Source: Streptomyces sp. SJL17-4 (GTDB taxonomy: Bacteria; Actinomycetota; Actinomycetes; Streptomycetales; Streptomycetaceae). From it: a DNA stretch of 64,000 nt. Under the pieces are notes generated by a model. The model was given only the letters and a program-made list of their open reading frames with translations, searched no databases and was not told where the DNA came from. The position numbers and the translations under genes are program-made. The stretch covers positions 8,242,501 to 8,306,500 of the forward strand of contig NZ_CP104578.1 in assembly GCF_036826855.1 (NCBI RefSeq), read 5' to 3'. Of this stretch, positions 25,057 through 33,714 are shown in pieces; the first letter of the stretch is position 1; the number at the start of each line of letters is the position of its first letter.

Positions 25057-26028
25057 TCACTCCGGCCGGTTGAAGCGTCGTGCGGCCCAGAGCAGGGCGG
25101 CGATGCCAGTGGCGAGGAGGAGGCCGGCTTCGAGAGGGAGAGGCGGCTGCCGGCCTGCCCATTCGATGCCGGCGATGGCTTGCTGGTCGGGTACGCGGTG
25201 GGTGACGCAGCGGCGGAGCAGGTCCACCGCGTAGGCGAGCGGGTTGGCGCGGGCGAGGGCGTGGGCCCAGCCCGGCAGGGCGTGCAGGGGGAAGAAGCCG
25301 CCGGAGAGGAACAGCAGCGGCATCATGATCAGGCCGAGGAGGATGTGGAACGTTTCCGCCCTGCGGAGGGATACGGCCAGGGCCAGGGCCAGAGCGGTGA
25401 TCGTGAACGACGCCAGGATCATGCCGGCCAGGAGCAGGACCAGAAGGAGCGGGTCGTAGGGCAGGCCCACCGTGCCCGCGAGGCTGAGCAGTACGGCGCC
25501 CTGCGCCGTGGCGGTCATGGTGCCGCCGGCGCAGTGCCCCAGGAGGAGCGTGGCACGGCTGACGGGGGCCATGAGGAGCTCCCGAAGGTAGCCGCTCTGC
25601 CGGTCGGTGATCAGACGGATGCCCACCATGATGGCCGGAGTCTGCACGGTCATCATCAGCATGCCGGGGAAGAGGTAGGTCTGGTAGCCGGTGCCCAGGG
25701 AGGAGCGGGGGATGAGGGCGGCCAGTCCGCCTCCCAGGATGAGGAGGTAGAGCATCGGGTGAAGCAGCATCAGCGCGGTGTGGGTGCGCTGGCCCGCGAG
25801 GCGCAGGAGGTCGCGGTGGACCAGGGCGTGGATCGCGCGCAGTTCGCGCCGGAGACGGGCCGCGCGTCCGGTGCGGTCGGTGCCGGAGTTGCAGGCGTTG
25901 CCGTCGAGGCCGGAGCTGCCGGAGTTGCGGGAGACGCCAGAGGGGCCAGAGGCGCCAGAGGGGCCAGAGGCGCCAGAGGGGCCAGAGGCGCCAGAGGTGC
26001 CCGGGGCCTTCACCGTGAGTTCGGTCAT
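25057..26028 (-). CDS. ABC-2 type permease of the lanthipeptide cluster (VenH-like)
   Basis: The 323-residue ABC-2 permease has six predicted membrane helices (about residues 85-315). Landmarks include TYLFPGMLMMTVQTPAIMVG and ITDRQSGYLRELLMAPVSRA, the cytoplasmic motif of ABC-2 permeases. It should form an exporter with the ATPase encoded just upstream; their reading frames overlap by four bases (ATGA). In the venezuelin cluster of S. venezuelae the matching gene is venH (from memory), and it probably exports the modified peptide. The first 40 residues hold an unusual Ser-Gly-Ala/Pro repeat tract. Confidence 0.88.
   Translation of the reverse strand: MTELTVKAPGTSGASGPSGASGPSGASGPSGVSRNSGSSGLDGNACNSGTDRTGRAARLRRELRAIHALVHRDLLRLAGQRTHTALMLLHPMLYLLILGGGLAALIPRSSLGTGYQTYLFPGMLMMTVQTPAIMVGIRLITDRQSGYLRELLMAPVSRATLLLGHCAGGTMTATAQGAVLLSLAGTVGLPYDPLLLVLLLAGMILASFTITALALALAVSLRRAETFHILLGLIMMPLLFLSGGFFPLHALPGWAHALARANPLAYAVDLLRRCVTHRVPDQQAIAGIEWAGRQPPLPLEAGLLLATGIAALLWAARRFNRPE
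25936..25998. repeat. 9-bp tandem repeat, 7 units, in the permease N-terminus
   Basis: gccagaggg and gccagaggc units alternate seven times, giving an 18-bp higher-order period. The coding strand reads as Gly-Ala-Ser-Gly-Pro-Ser repeats ahead of the first membrane helix. Copy-number change would keep the frame. Confidence 0.95.
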
Positions 26029-27032
26029 CGGCTGCCGCCGCTCTCTGACGTGGTTGCGTCGAGGCTGCGGCCGGTGTGATGGAAGAAGACGTCGTCGAGC
26101 GTGGGCGGAGCTGCGGAAGCGGCGTGTACGGCGATGCCGTGGCATTGCAGTGCCGCGCAGAGGCGCGGAATCCACGTGCTGCCGTCCGGCATCCGCAGAC
26201 AGACCCCACCGGCGTCCGCGGTGATGGTGCGGTCCGGCGGCACGATGCCCCGTACGACCCGTTCCGCTCCCGTGTCGTCGCCGGTACGCAGTACGACCAG
26301 GTCGTCTCCGATCGCGGCCTTCAGCGCGAGGGGCGTGCCCTGCGCCACCACACGGCCGCGGTCGATGATGGCGATGCGATCACACTTCTCCGCCTCCTCC
26401 AGGTAGTGGGTGGTGACGAAGAGCGTGCTGCCGTCCCGGTCGCGCAGCGTACGCAGGTGCTCCCAGACCTGGGCGCGGGCGTGCGGGTCGAGTCCGGTGG
26501 TCGGCTCGTCCAGGAACAGCACACGCGGGGAGTGCAGCAGGGCGCGGGCGATCTCCAGGCGGCGCCGCATGCCGCCTGACAGGGTGCGTACCGGGGAGCG
26601 CCGCCGGTCCGTCAGCCCGGCCGTCTCGAGTACCTCCGCGGCGCGTGAGCGGGCGTGGCGGCGGGAGAGTCCGTAGAGGCGTGCGTGGATGTGGAGGTTC
26701 TGTTCGGCTGTCAGTTCCGCATCCAGAGCGCTGTGCTGGGAGAGCACGCCGACGCGTCGCCGTACCTCCTGGGGCCGGCTGAGCACGTCGGCGCCGGCGA
26801 CGGTGGCGTGGCCGGCGGTGGGGCGGGCCAGGGCACACAGCACGGCGATGGTGGTGGACTTCCCCGCGCCGTTGGGCCCGAGGAAGGCGAAGGTTGCGCG
26901 TTGCGGCACGTCCAGGTCCACGCCGCGTACGGCGTGGACGGTGGTGCCCTGCGGGCCCGGGTAGCTCTTGACCAGACCGCGCATGCTGATGGCGTACGTG
27001 GTCGGGTCCTCGTCACCGGCGGGTAGCTGCAT
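26025..27032 (-). CDS. ABC transporter ATPase of the lanthipeptide cluster (VenT-like)
   Basis: The 335-residue ATPase has Walker A FLGPNGAGKSTT, the Q-loop region VGVLSQHSALDAELT, signature LSGGMRRRLEIARAL, Walker B VLFLDEPTTGLD and switch His in VTTHYLEEAE. The C-terminal 90 residues are the accessory domain seen in DrrA-type ATPases. It pairs with the ABC-2 permease encoded downstream. The position after lanL and lanA matches the venezuelin order venL-venA-venT-venH as I recall it. It likely powers lanthipeptide export or self-protection. The intergenic hairpin ahead of it may reduce its transcription relative to lanA. Confidence 0.92.
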   Translation of the reverse strand: MQLPAGDEDPTTYAISMRGLVKSYPGPQGTTVHAVRGVDLDVPQRATFAFLGPNGAGKSTTIAVLCALARPTAGHATVAGADVLSRPQEVRRRVGVLSQHSALDAELTAEQNLHIHARLYGLSRRHARSRAAEVLETAGLTDRRRSPVRTLSGGMRRRLEIARALLHSPRVLFLDEPTTGLDPHARAQVWEHLRTLRDRDGSTLFVTTHYLEEAEKCDRIAIIDRGRVVAQGTPLALKAAIGDDLVVLRTGDDTGAERVVRGIVPPDRTITADAGGVCLRMPDGSTWIPRLCAALQCHGIAVHAASAAPPTLDDVFFHHTGRSLDATTSESGGSR

Positions 27033-27110
27033 GGGGTGAGGTCCTCATCTCCGGTTACGCCCTCCGCGGCCACTGGGGCGCGCGGCAGGAGGCGGCTGGT
27101 TCCGGCAGCA

Positions 27111-27150
27111 CATCCGGCCGGCGGCTTCCCGGGTGGTCGCCGGCCGGATG
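27111..27150 (-). terminator. 12-bp hairpin between lanA and the transporter genes
   Basis: CATCCGGCCGGC (27111-27122) pairs perfectly with GCCGGCCGGATG (27139-27150) across a 16-nt loop, starting 13 bases after the lanA stop on the minus strand. It is placed where lantibiotic clusters often have an attenuating terminator that keeps precursor mRNA higher than transporter mRNA. Confidence 0.75.
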
Positions 27151-27162
27151 ACGGTGTCTTGC

Positions 27163-27318
27163 CTACGCGCAGCTGATGCCGATGCAGACCGTGTTGAGGA
27201 GGGTCAGCAGACCGACGCACTCACACGTCGCGGCGAACGGCGCTCCGTCGACGCCGACGGGGTCGGTCTCCGGAAGGGCGTGGAGCCGGGCCAGCAGTTC
27301 GAGGTCGTTGTTCTCCAT
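27163..27318 (-). CDS. lanA: Class IV lanthipeptide precursor (venezuelin-like)
   Basis: The 51-residue peptide starts MENNDLELLARLHALPETDP and ends with the core TCECVGLLTLLNTVCIGISC plus Ala. The acidic, helical leader (ELLARLHAL) is the part recognised by LanL enzymes. The core has three Thr, one Ser and four Cys, so up to four (methyl)lanthionine bridges are possible. From memory, the core appears the same as VenA of S. venezuelae, with a few leader differences; this was not checked against a database. GGAGAG-type sequence precedes the ATG. It lies 44 bases downstream of lanL. The gene is shorter than usual gene-finder limits and easy to miss. Confidence 0.93.
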   Translation of the reverse strand: MENNDLELLARLHALPETDPVGVDGAPFAATCECVGLLTLLNTVCIGISCA

Positions 27319-27362
27319 GGTTCTCTCCTTCGTTCTGAGACTTGCGGCAGACTTCCTGCCGC

Positions 27363-30074
27363 TCAGACCGGCAGCCGGACCATCCAGTGCCGGGGGTCGG
27401 CGTGACGGGTCCGCAGGAGGAAGGCCAGGATTCCGGCGGATCCGTCGCTCCAGCTGGTCGAGACGTCCCCGTACTCGTTGGGGAAGACCACCTGGGCATG
27501 GCGGTGGGCCCTCTCGCTGAGGATGAGACGGGCCAGGTCCTCGGCCATCGTGCGGTAGACGGGGTCACCCGTGGCGGCGGCCATGTCGAGGAGGAAGTCA
27601 CCGTTGCCCGCCAGGCCGTGGCACTGGGAAAGGGCGGCGCGGGAGGCGCGCTCGGTGACGGCGTGCGTACTGCGGCGGGCGAGGTCGCCGAACCTGTCGT
27701 CCCCGGTGGCCTGCCACAGCCGGACGAGGAAGGTGCCGATGCCCGCCGCGCCGTGGCACCAGTACGGGGCCGTGGGCAGGTCCCCTGCCTGTGCGGGCCA
27801 TTGGGCCGCTTCGCCGGTGCGTACGGCTCCGGCCAGCAGATGCTCGCCGGCCTCCACCGCGAGGTCCAGGTGCTCCGGGCGCTGTGAGACGGACGCGGCG
27901 GCGAGGAGGAAGCAGCCGATGCCGGCCGTTCCGTGGGCGAAGCCGAGGTAGCGTTTGCCGCCCTCGGAGGAGACGGCTTCCGCGGGAACCGGCCAGCCCA
28001 CTCCGGACGGATCACGCCGCGCCGCGGCGGCGAGCCGGTCGGCCGCGTCGACGGCCAGTTCGGCGAAGCGCGGATCACCGGTGCGGTGCCACAGGTGGAC
28101 CGCGGCCAGCCCGCTGCCCGCGCTGCCGTGGGTGATGTCGTGGTGGGGTGCCGCCTGTTGCGGAGCCAGTGCCAGAGCCAACGCGTGGTCCACGAGTCTC
28201 TGGTCGTCCACGGCGCGCCCGGCGTCGTACAGCGCCCAGGCGGTTCCGCGTCCGCCGAAGTGCAGGCCGGGGCGTGTGGAGCGGACATCGGTGCGGCCCG
28301 CGATCCAGTGGCCGGCGGTGGAGATCAGCTCGGGCAGGCGGTCGTCACCCGTGAGTTCCCAGTAGCGCGTCAGCACGGCCAGGACACCGGCCGCGCCCTG
28401 CTGCACGGTGCAGGGGTCGGCCTCGCCGGCCATGGTGGACACGGGCCACAGTCGGCGCTCGTCCGCCGGAGTCATCGAATGGATGAGATGGTCCACGATC
28501 CCGGCCAGAGCGTCGTGCGGCCCGCTCGGAGTCCGGCAGTTGTTCCGGTCGTCATGGCGGCTGTCGCTCCGCGCCGTGCGTGGGGCGGCGTGGTCCCGTG
28601 GCCGTACCGGATCCGCCCTCCGGAGAGCCTCGCGCGCCCGGGTCGGGTCCCACCGCTCGGCGGGGTCGTCCTTCATCAACCCGAGGATCATCTCCGTGAG
28701 GCCGTCCGGCAGTCGAAGCGGCCCTGTGCAGGCGGTGAGCCATGCGGCGAGCCGCTGCTCCGGGGCCCTGGTGGCAGGCTCCTCGGGCAGCAGGTTCGGC
28801 ACCTTCCCGGCCAGCACGAAGCACGCGGTGGCGCCGAGGCTGTAGTAGTCGCCCGTCGGGCTGACCATTGCGTCGGCCAGACGTTCGGGGGCGCTGAAGC
28901 CAGGAGTTCCCACGCGGGTCGGCAGTGCGGCCTCGTCTTCCAGGACAGCGAGTTCGAGGTCGATGAGGCGCAGCTCACCGTCCGGGCGGACCATGACGTT
29001 GCCGGGTGTGAAGTCCCGCAGGACGCAGCCTCGGGCGTGTGCCGCCGCGACCAGGTCCACCAGGCGTCCGACCTGCGCCAGCGCGTCGGCGCGGTAGCGT
29101 TCCGCTCCGACATCGCGGAAGTGCTCGGCCACCCACGTACGCAGGGTGATGCCCGGCACTTCGTCCTGGGCCAGGAAGAGGTGCCCGCCGTGCTCGATCA
29201 ACGCCAGCGGTTCAGGAACCAGCCCCGTGCCCTTGAGCTTTTCCAACGTCCTGGCCTCGGCGCGCAGCCAGTCGCGGACGTCGCACCCGGAGGCGTCGGC
29301 CTCCACGTGAGGCCTGGCCTCCTTGATCACCACGAGGGCACCCGTACGGACGTCGCTGCCCCGGTAGACGCCGCCCTTGTTCGTGTGCCGGATCGCCTCC
29401 CGTACCGCGAAACGACCACCGAGCAGTACCGGAGCAACCGGCCCCTCCGCTGTGTCCGCCGCGCGCGGCACGACGGGCACCGTGGCGGGGAAAGGGGAGA
29501 CCGCCCAAGGGGGCGGGGAATACTGGCCGGTGCGCTTGTCCTCCACGGGATTGCCGTCAGGGTCCACGATGAACCACACCAGCAGACCGTCGTCCGACAG
29601 CCGCCTCCGGCCGACGAACGAGCCGTATCGATAGTGCACCAGCGAGTGCGGGGCGTACGGCTGGTCGGACAGGATCCGAGGGCCGGTCAGCCCCGCCGTG
29701 GCCCTGTGCAGCTCCTGGGCGAGCCGGGCCGCTTCGTCGTCGGAACGCGGATAGACGGTGATGAACTTGCCCGAGCTTCCCCGGGGCGTGGCACGGGAGT
29801 TGAGCGCACTCACCTGGTCCAGCGACCGGGCGAACTTGAACGCCGACTCCTCCCGAAGCAGCACCTCCAGGGCCTTCTCGAGGACAGCCGCCGCGGAGGC
29901 GACGGTCGCCGAGAGATGCAGCTTCCACCCTTGCTCGCGCCGCGTTCCGGACCCGGGCGCGACACGGCACCACATCTCGTCCGCGTCGGCCGCCCAACGC
30001 TCGCCCTGGCCCGTGGAGTGCAGCGCCTTGCGGAGAAGGCCTTCCAGTTCGACTTCGGTGACCTGGCTCGTCAT
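27363..30074 (-). CDS. lanL: Class IV lanthionine synthetase LanL (VenL-like)
   Basis: The 903-residue enzyme has three parts. An N-terminal OspF-like phospho-Ser/Thr lyase domain covers about 1-205. A Ser/Thr kinase domain covers about 215-490, with Lys251 in VVIKEARPH, RDFTPGN (Asp354, Asn359) and Asp372 in LIDLELA. A LanC-type cyclase covers about 545-903, with zinc ligands Cys773 (YWCHGAAG), Cys818 and His819 (SQCHGLAG). The zinc ligands distinguish class IV from class III LanKC. It phosphorylates, eliminates and cyclises Ser/Thr of the LanA core. ATG 30074 has AAGGA six bases upstream. The operon order is lanL-lanA-ATPase-permease. Confidence 0.95.
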   Translation of the reverse strand: MTSQVTEVELEGLLRKALHSTGQGERWAADADEMWCRVAPGSGTRREQGWKLHLSATVASAAAVLEKALEVLLREESAFKFARSLDQVSALNSRATPRGSSGKFITVYPRSDDEAARLAQELHRATAGLTGPRILSDQPYAPHSLVHYRYGSFVGRRRLSDDGLLVWFIVDPDGNPVEDKRTGQYSPPPWAVSPFPATVPVVPRAADTAEGPVAPVLLGGRFAVREAIRHTNKGGVYRGSDVRTGALVVIKEARPHVEADASGCDVRDWLRAEARTLEKLKGTGLVPEPLALIEHGGHLFLAQDEVPGITLRTWVAEHFRDVGAERYRADALAQVGRLVDLVAAAHARGCVLRDFTPGNVMVRPDGELRLIDLELAVLEDEAALPTRVGTPGFSAPERLADAMVSPTGDYYSLGATACFVLAGKVPNLLPEEPATRAPEQRLAAWLTACTGPLRLPDGLTEMILGLMKDDPAERWDPTRAREALRRADPVRPRDHAAPRTARSDSRHDDRNNCRTPSGPHDALAGIVDHLIHSMTPADERRLWPVSTMAGEADPCTVQQGAAGVLAVLTRYWELTGDDRLPELISTAGHWIAGRTDVRSTRPGLHFGGRGTAWALYDAGRAVDDQRLVDHALALALAPQQAAPHHDITHGSAGSGLAAVHLWHRTGDPRFAELAVDAADRLAAAARRDPSGVGWPVPAEAVSSEGGKRYLGFAHGTAGIGCFLLAAASVSQRPEHLDLAVEAGEHLLAGAVRTGEAAQWPAQAGDLPTAPYWCHGAAGIGTFLVRLWQATGDDRFGDLARRSTHAVTERASRAALSQCHGLAGNGDFLLDMAAATGDPVYRTMAEDLARLILSERAHRHAQVVFPNEYGDVSTSWSDGSAGILAFLLRTRHADPRHWMVRLPV

Positions 30075-30282
30075 GCGTGTCCTTCTCGACGGTGAGGTCC
30101 GCTGACCGGAAGGTGCCCGATGGCATGACCGGACCAACACGCACCCGCCCGCATTCACTTGATCCGGCGAGCGCACAGCGCGATGGCGCGGCCCATGCAT
30201 GCGCCCAGCGCAGAAACAGGCTCACGGGCCTGGTCGCGCACAGCGGCCGCACGCTCGTTCGGCGGCGTGGAAGGATGGGCGC

Positions 30283-31311
30283 ATGTGGTCGCGACTGCCG
30301 TTCGGGGACGAACTCAGGGCCGAGCTGGGATCGCCCAGGCGCCCTCGCAGACTGGGCAGCAGCCCTCGTTCGCGCGTGTGGCGCGTTGCGTTGCCAGAGG
30401 CGACGGCGGTGGTGAAGCAGATCGTCGACGGTCCCGATGCCGACGAGCGATACGCCCGTGAGGTGACCGCCCTGAAGCTCGCCGCCCGAGCTGAGACGCC
30501 CGTGGTTCCCGCGTTACTGGCCACCGATCCCGGCAAGCGGGTCCTGGTGCTCGAGCATCTGGAACACCGACGCCCGGCCGACGACTGGATCGTCGAGTAC
30601 GCGGCCGCCTTGGCACGCGTACATGCCACCGGCCGCCCGGAGGACGCGGGGGTGCTTCCCCGGTGGCAGGGCCCGAACCAGGCCGACACCGAGTCCTTCC
30701 TGCGGCTGGCAGAGGCTCTGGAGGTACGTGTCGCCGCGGGCGTGCCCGGCGAACTCAAGGACCTCGTGGACCGGCTCGACCAGGCGCCCGGCGACGCCCT
30801 TCTCCATGGAGACCCCTGCCCCGGAAACGATCTCCACACCCCCACGGGGATCAGATTCATCGACTTCGAGCAGGCGTCACTGGGCAGCGGATTGATGGAG
30901 CTCGCCTACCTGCGCATCGGGTTTCCGACCTGTTGGTGTGTCACGTCGGCATCGGAGCCGCTGCTGCTACGGGCGGAGAGCGCGTACCGCAACGAGTGGC
31001 GCGCCCTGACGGGTTCCGAAGCCCGAGACGGGCTCGCTGACGCGTGTGTCGGCTGGCTGATCCGCGGCGACGCGCTGGTTGAGCGGGCACGGCGCGAAAG
31101 CGTCGATCACCTGGCCCGGATTCCGTACCAGGACTGGAAGTGGGGCACGGCGACCGCCCGGCAACGACTTGTCCACCGGCTCGGCGTCGTCGCACGGATG
31201 TCGGCTGGCCACACCTCGCTCAGCGGCATCAGCAGCCTCAGCACGGCTCTGCGTCAACGGATGGTTGCTCGCTGGCCGGTGCTCCAGCCCGTTCCGGCGA
31301 AGCGTCCGTGA
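30283..31311 (+). CDS. Aminoglycoside-phosphotransferase-family (APH-like) kinase
   Basis: The 342-residue protein has the APH/choline kinase fold. A Lys in ATAVVKQIVDG sits in the N-lobe; the catalytic loop is LLHGDPCPGNDL and the metal-binding site is RFIDFEQAS. The brace between HGD and DFE is normal. The substrate could be an antibiotic, a sugar or another metabolite; nothing nearby decides. AAGGA lies seven bases before the ATG at 30283. It is divergent from lanL, sharing a 208-base upstream region, so co-regulation with the lanthipeptide cluster is possible but not shown. Confidence 0.85.
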   Translation: MWSRLPFGDELRAELGSPRRPRRLGSSPRSRVWRVALPEATAVVKQIVDGPDADERYAREVTALKLAARAETPVVPALLATDPGKRVLVLEHLEHRRPADDWIVEYAAALARVHATGRPEDAGVLPRWQGPNQADTESFLRLAEALEVRVAAGVPGELKDLVDRLDQAPGDALLHGDPCPGNDLHTPTGIRFIDFEQASLGSGLMELAYLRIGFPTCWCVTSASEPLLLRAESAYRNEWRALTGSEARDGLADACVGWLIRGDALVERARRESVDHLARIPYQDWKWGTATARQRLVHRLGVVARMSAGHTSLSGISSLSTALRQRMVARWPVLQPVPAKRP

Positions 31312-31341
31312 CCACCGCAGTGGACCTGTGCACGCGGGGGC

Positions 31342-32058
31342 TCAACGCAGCAGGCGGGTGACGGAGTCGGGAAGGATGTCGCAGAGGTCGGTGATGCGGA
31401 CGTGTGCGGCATGGGTGGCGGTGAACTCGCGTATCGGCATGGTGGGTGAGCCGAAGGCCGATTCGAAGGTGCGCAGCGCGCCGGGCGATCGGTCCAGTGC
31501 CCACGCTGCGGTGGCGGCACTCGTACGCAGGAAGCGGGCGGGTTCGGGGCCGATGACGAAGAGATCGGCGCACCGTCCGGACCGGTCGGCGGCCAGCATG
31601 GTGAGGTCCTTGAAGACCTGGCGCTTGCGCATCGCGTCGGCACCACGCCAGCGGGCCAGCTTGAACTCCGCTACGCGCCGGTTCGTCTCCAGGTCGTACG
31701 GGCGGCTGGGGTCGTTGCCGGCACCGAGGGACGGGCGCCGTGAGATCGTCTCGTCGTCCTCCAGAACGTGCGGCAGGGCGAGCAGGATCCCCGAGGCGTG
31801 GATGAGGTCGTTGATCCTGCCGAGACTCTCCCGCACGGTGAGCGCGGAGGCGAGGAGACCGGCGTCCACTCCGCCGCTGTCGGCGGTGAGGACGGCCTGC
31901 GCCGCGTCGGCACCGTCGAGGCTGTGCTCAAGTGCCGCGATGGCCTCGGTGAGTGGCGCGCGGTGAATGAACCGGGCAAGGGTGTCGACGGCCACGCCCA
32001 GGCCCTCGGGCGCGGTACCGGGTACGACTGGTGCTCCGGACGGGTCTGTGCTGTCCAC
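31342..32058 (-). CDS. Conserved hypothetical protein with PD-(D/E)XK-like motif
   Basis: The 238-residue protein has helical N-terminal and C-terminal parts around a central segment, YDLETNRRVAEFKLARWRGA, then QVFKDLTMLA, then RCADLFVIGPEPARFL. The D-(x)n-E-x-K arrangement (Asp in YDLETN, then E-F-K) followed by a strand is that of PD-(D/E)XK nucleases of the restriction-endonuclease-like fold. Streptomyces has several related small proteins of unknown role. No methyltransferase or helicase is nearby, so a restriction system is not supported. The start at 32058 lacks a strong site. Confidence 0.6.
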   Translation of the reverse strand: MDSTDPSGAPVVPGTAPEGLGVAVDTLARFIHRAPLTEAIAALEHSLDGADAAQAVLTADSGGVDAGLLASALTVRESLGRINDLIHASGILLALPHVLEDDETISRRPSLGAGNDPSRPYDLETNRRVAEFKLARWRGADAMRKRQVFKDLTMLAADRSGRCADLFVIGPEPARFLRTSAATAAWALDRSPGALRTFESAFGSPTMPIREFTATHAAHVRITDLCDILPDSVTRLLR

Positions 32059-32154
32059 GTCACCATGATGGCCTACCGCTGTGGCGGGCGGAGTGGCAAC
32101 AGACTCTGATCGGCTCTGATCGACGCCTCCTGCTGCCCTGAAGACAGCGACTGC

Positions 32155-32760
32155 TCAAGGCCGGAGCCCGATGTGCTTGAGGGCGATCGTGTTGAGGTCG
32201 GTGATGGCCTGTTCGTCCCCCTGACGCCACGCGTCGGCCCATCCGCCCGGTGGGACCGGCAACGTGGCGAGTGCCCCAGGAGGGCCGGTGAGGGCGCGCA
32301 AGGCGAGCAGGTCGGCGCCTCCGGGAGCCTCGGCGAGGCGGCGCAGGGTGCTGCTGCGTCGCATCCAGAGCAGGCGCGGCGGGAGCCACAGCAGCAGGAC
32401 GACGAACACCGGAATGACGATGAGCGCCGTCGTGATCACGTCGGCGACCTGGCTGACGGTCTCCTGGAGCGACACTCCCGCGTCGGCGAAGCCGGAGCCG
32501 GCGTCGGCCGCGGCTTGGAGCGGCTTCTTGAGGACGCCGCCGATGAGCGGTACGCCCGACGCCGCGTCTCCCGCGTTGCCGAGCCCCTCGGCCAGACTGT
32601 CGCCGGAACTCTCGACCTTGCGGCCCGGCGCGGCCAGCAGCATGATCGTCTCGCGGACGACGAGCGCTGCCCACACCGCGGCGGCGATCAGGGCCACGGC
32701 GATGAGGTCCACGAGCACCTGGCGATTCCGACGTGCGGGTGTCTGGGCGTACAAGCGCAA
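32155..32760 (-). CDS. Two-helix membrane protein of unknown function
   Basis: The 201-residue protein has a first membrane helix near residues 17-40 (VDLIAVALIAAAVWAALVV) and a second near 108-128 (ITTALIVIPVFVVLLLWLPP). They are separated by a Gly/Ala-rich loop, DSLAEGLGNAGDAASGVPLI.., that is probably extracytoplasmic. The C-terminal 70 residues are soluble and end with DLNTIALKHIGLRP. This architecture recurs in Streptomyces proteins of unknown role. It lies alone between two other minus-strand genes. Confidence 0.75.
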   Translation of the reverse strand: MRLYAQTPARRNRQVLVDLIAVALIAAAVWAALVVRETIMLLAAPGRKVESSGDSLAEGLGNAGDAASGVPLIGGVLKKPLQAAADAGSGFADAGVSLQETVSQVADVITTALIVIPVFVVLLLWLPPRLLWMRRSSTLRRLAEAPGGADLLALRALTGPPGALATLPVPPGGWADAWRQGDEQAITDLNTIALKHIGLRP

Positions 32761-32949
32761 CGGTGGGCTCCGTTCGATTCATGGCGTCGAGGAGGTCCGG
32801 CCGCCCAGACGGCGACGCTGCCGACCGGTCGTCGGTTTCAACCCTTCCACCACGCCTCACGAGCAAACGTGCGCCGCACGAGCCCGCCGGGAGTCCCGGT
32901 GCCCCTGGTGACCCGAGCCGGACAGCGGTGCGCGTCACTCCTGCGGCGC

Positions 32950-33714
32950 TCAGTGCCGTACGAAGGGCAGATCCCCCGGCCGTACCCGCTCGCGTGGCCC
33001 CGCCGCCCGCAGCACCACGTCCAGCACCCGTGCCGGGTCGGCAGCGTACGCGTGGGAGAACCAGGCCATGTTGGCCTCCACCACGGCCCACCGATGGCCC
33101 GGTCGGTACGGGTCGACCAGTTGTCCGATGTCCACGACGACCGCGCTCGGCAGGGCGGGCCCGACCTCGGCGACCAGGCGGTCGGTGAACTCGGTGATCT
33201 CCGCGGCGATGGCCCCGTGCTCGTCGAGGGGGAGTGGGTCCAGCCGGCCGAACACCGCATACCGACTGCCCGCGGCGATCCGCCCGTCGAGCAGGAACAG
33301 TCGGTACTCGGCGGCGAACGTCACCACATCGGAGAGCAGCACCGGCGTCGCCGGGTCCAGATCGGCGGGCAGCCGGGAGCCGTCGGCGTAGACGTCCGCC
33401 GGGAAGGACTTGTCCCGCGGCGGCTTGACGAACGTCGGGCGCTCGATCGCCCACGCATCCGCGAGCGTCGCCGCGCGGACCTCCCGCCCGGCGAACTCCT
33501 CCGGCAGCTCGGCGAGCCAATCGTCCGCCGGTTCCAGCAACGCGAACCCCAGGCGTCCGGCCAACCGCGCGCCCGCCACCGGACCGCCGTACCAGTACGC
33601 CGGTCCCGCCACCGCGCCGACCTCCTCCGCCGACTGGACCACCATCCCCCGACCCGTCGCCTCAGCGGCCAACAGTTCCATCGTCGACGTGCGCCGACCG
33701 GGCATGACGAGCAC
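32950..33714 (-). CDS. ATP-grasp-domain protein
   Basis: The 254-residue protein reads FVKPPRDKSFPADVY in the ATP-grasp lysine region, then AEYRLFLLDGRIAAGSRYAV, and ends with VVEANMAWFSHAYA, the acidic Mg-binding strand. These features fit the DUF4343-like ATP-grasp group, whose members ligate carboxylates to amines using ATP. The substrate is unknown. The GTG at 33714 was chosen because GGAGGAGG lies six bases upstream, giving VLVMPGRRTSTM; the extension to 33801 is unlikely. It is divergent from the PadR operon. Confidence 0.8.
   Translation of the reverse strand: MLVMPGRRTSTMELLAAEATGRGMVVQSAEEVGAVAGPAYWYGGPVAGARLAGRLGFALLEPADDWLAELPEEFAGREVRAATLADAWAIERPTFVKPPRDKSFPADVYADGSRLPADLDPATPVLLSDVVTFAAEYRLFLLDGRIAAGSRYAVFGRLDPLPLDEHGAIAAEITEFTDRLVAEVGPALPSAVVVDIGQLVDPYRPGHRWAVVEANMAWFSHAYAADPARVLDVVLRAAGPRERVRPGDLPFVRH

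Noticed and set aside
27933..30095. 720-codon plus-strand frame antisense to lanL
   Set aside because: It has no motif or ribosome site, while the minus-strand LanL contains all expected catalytic residues.
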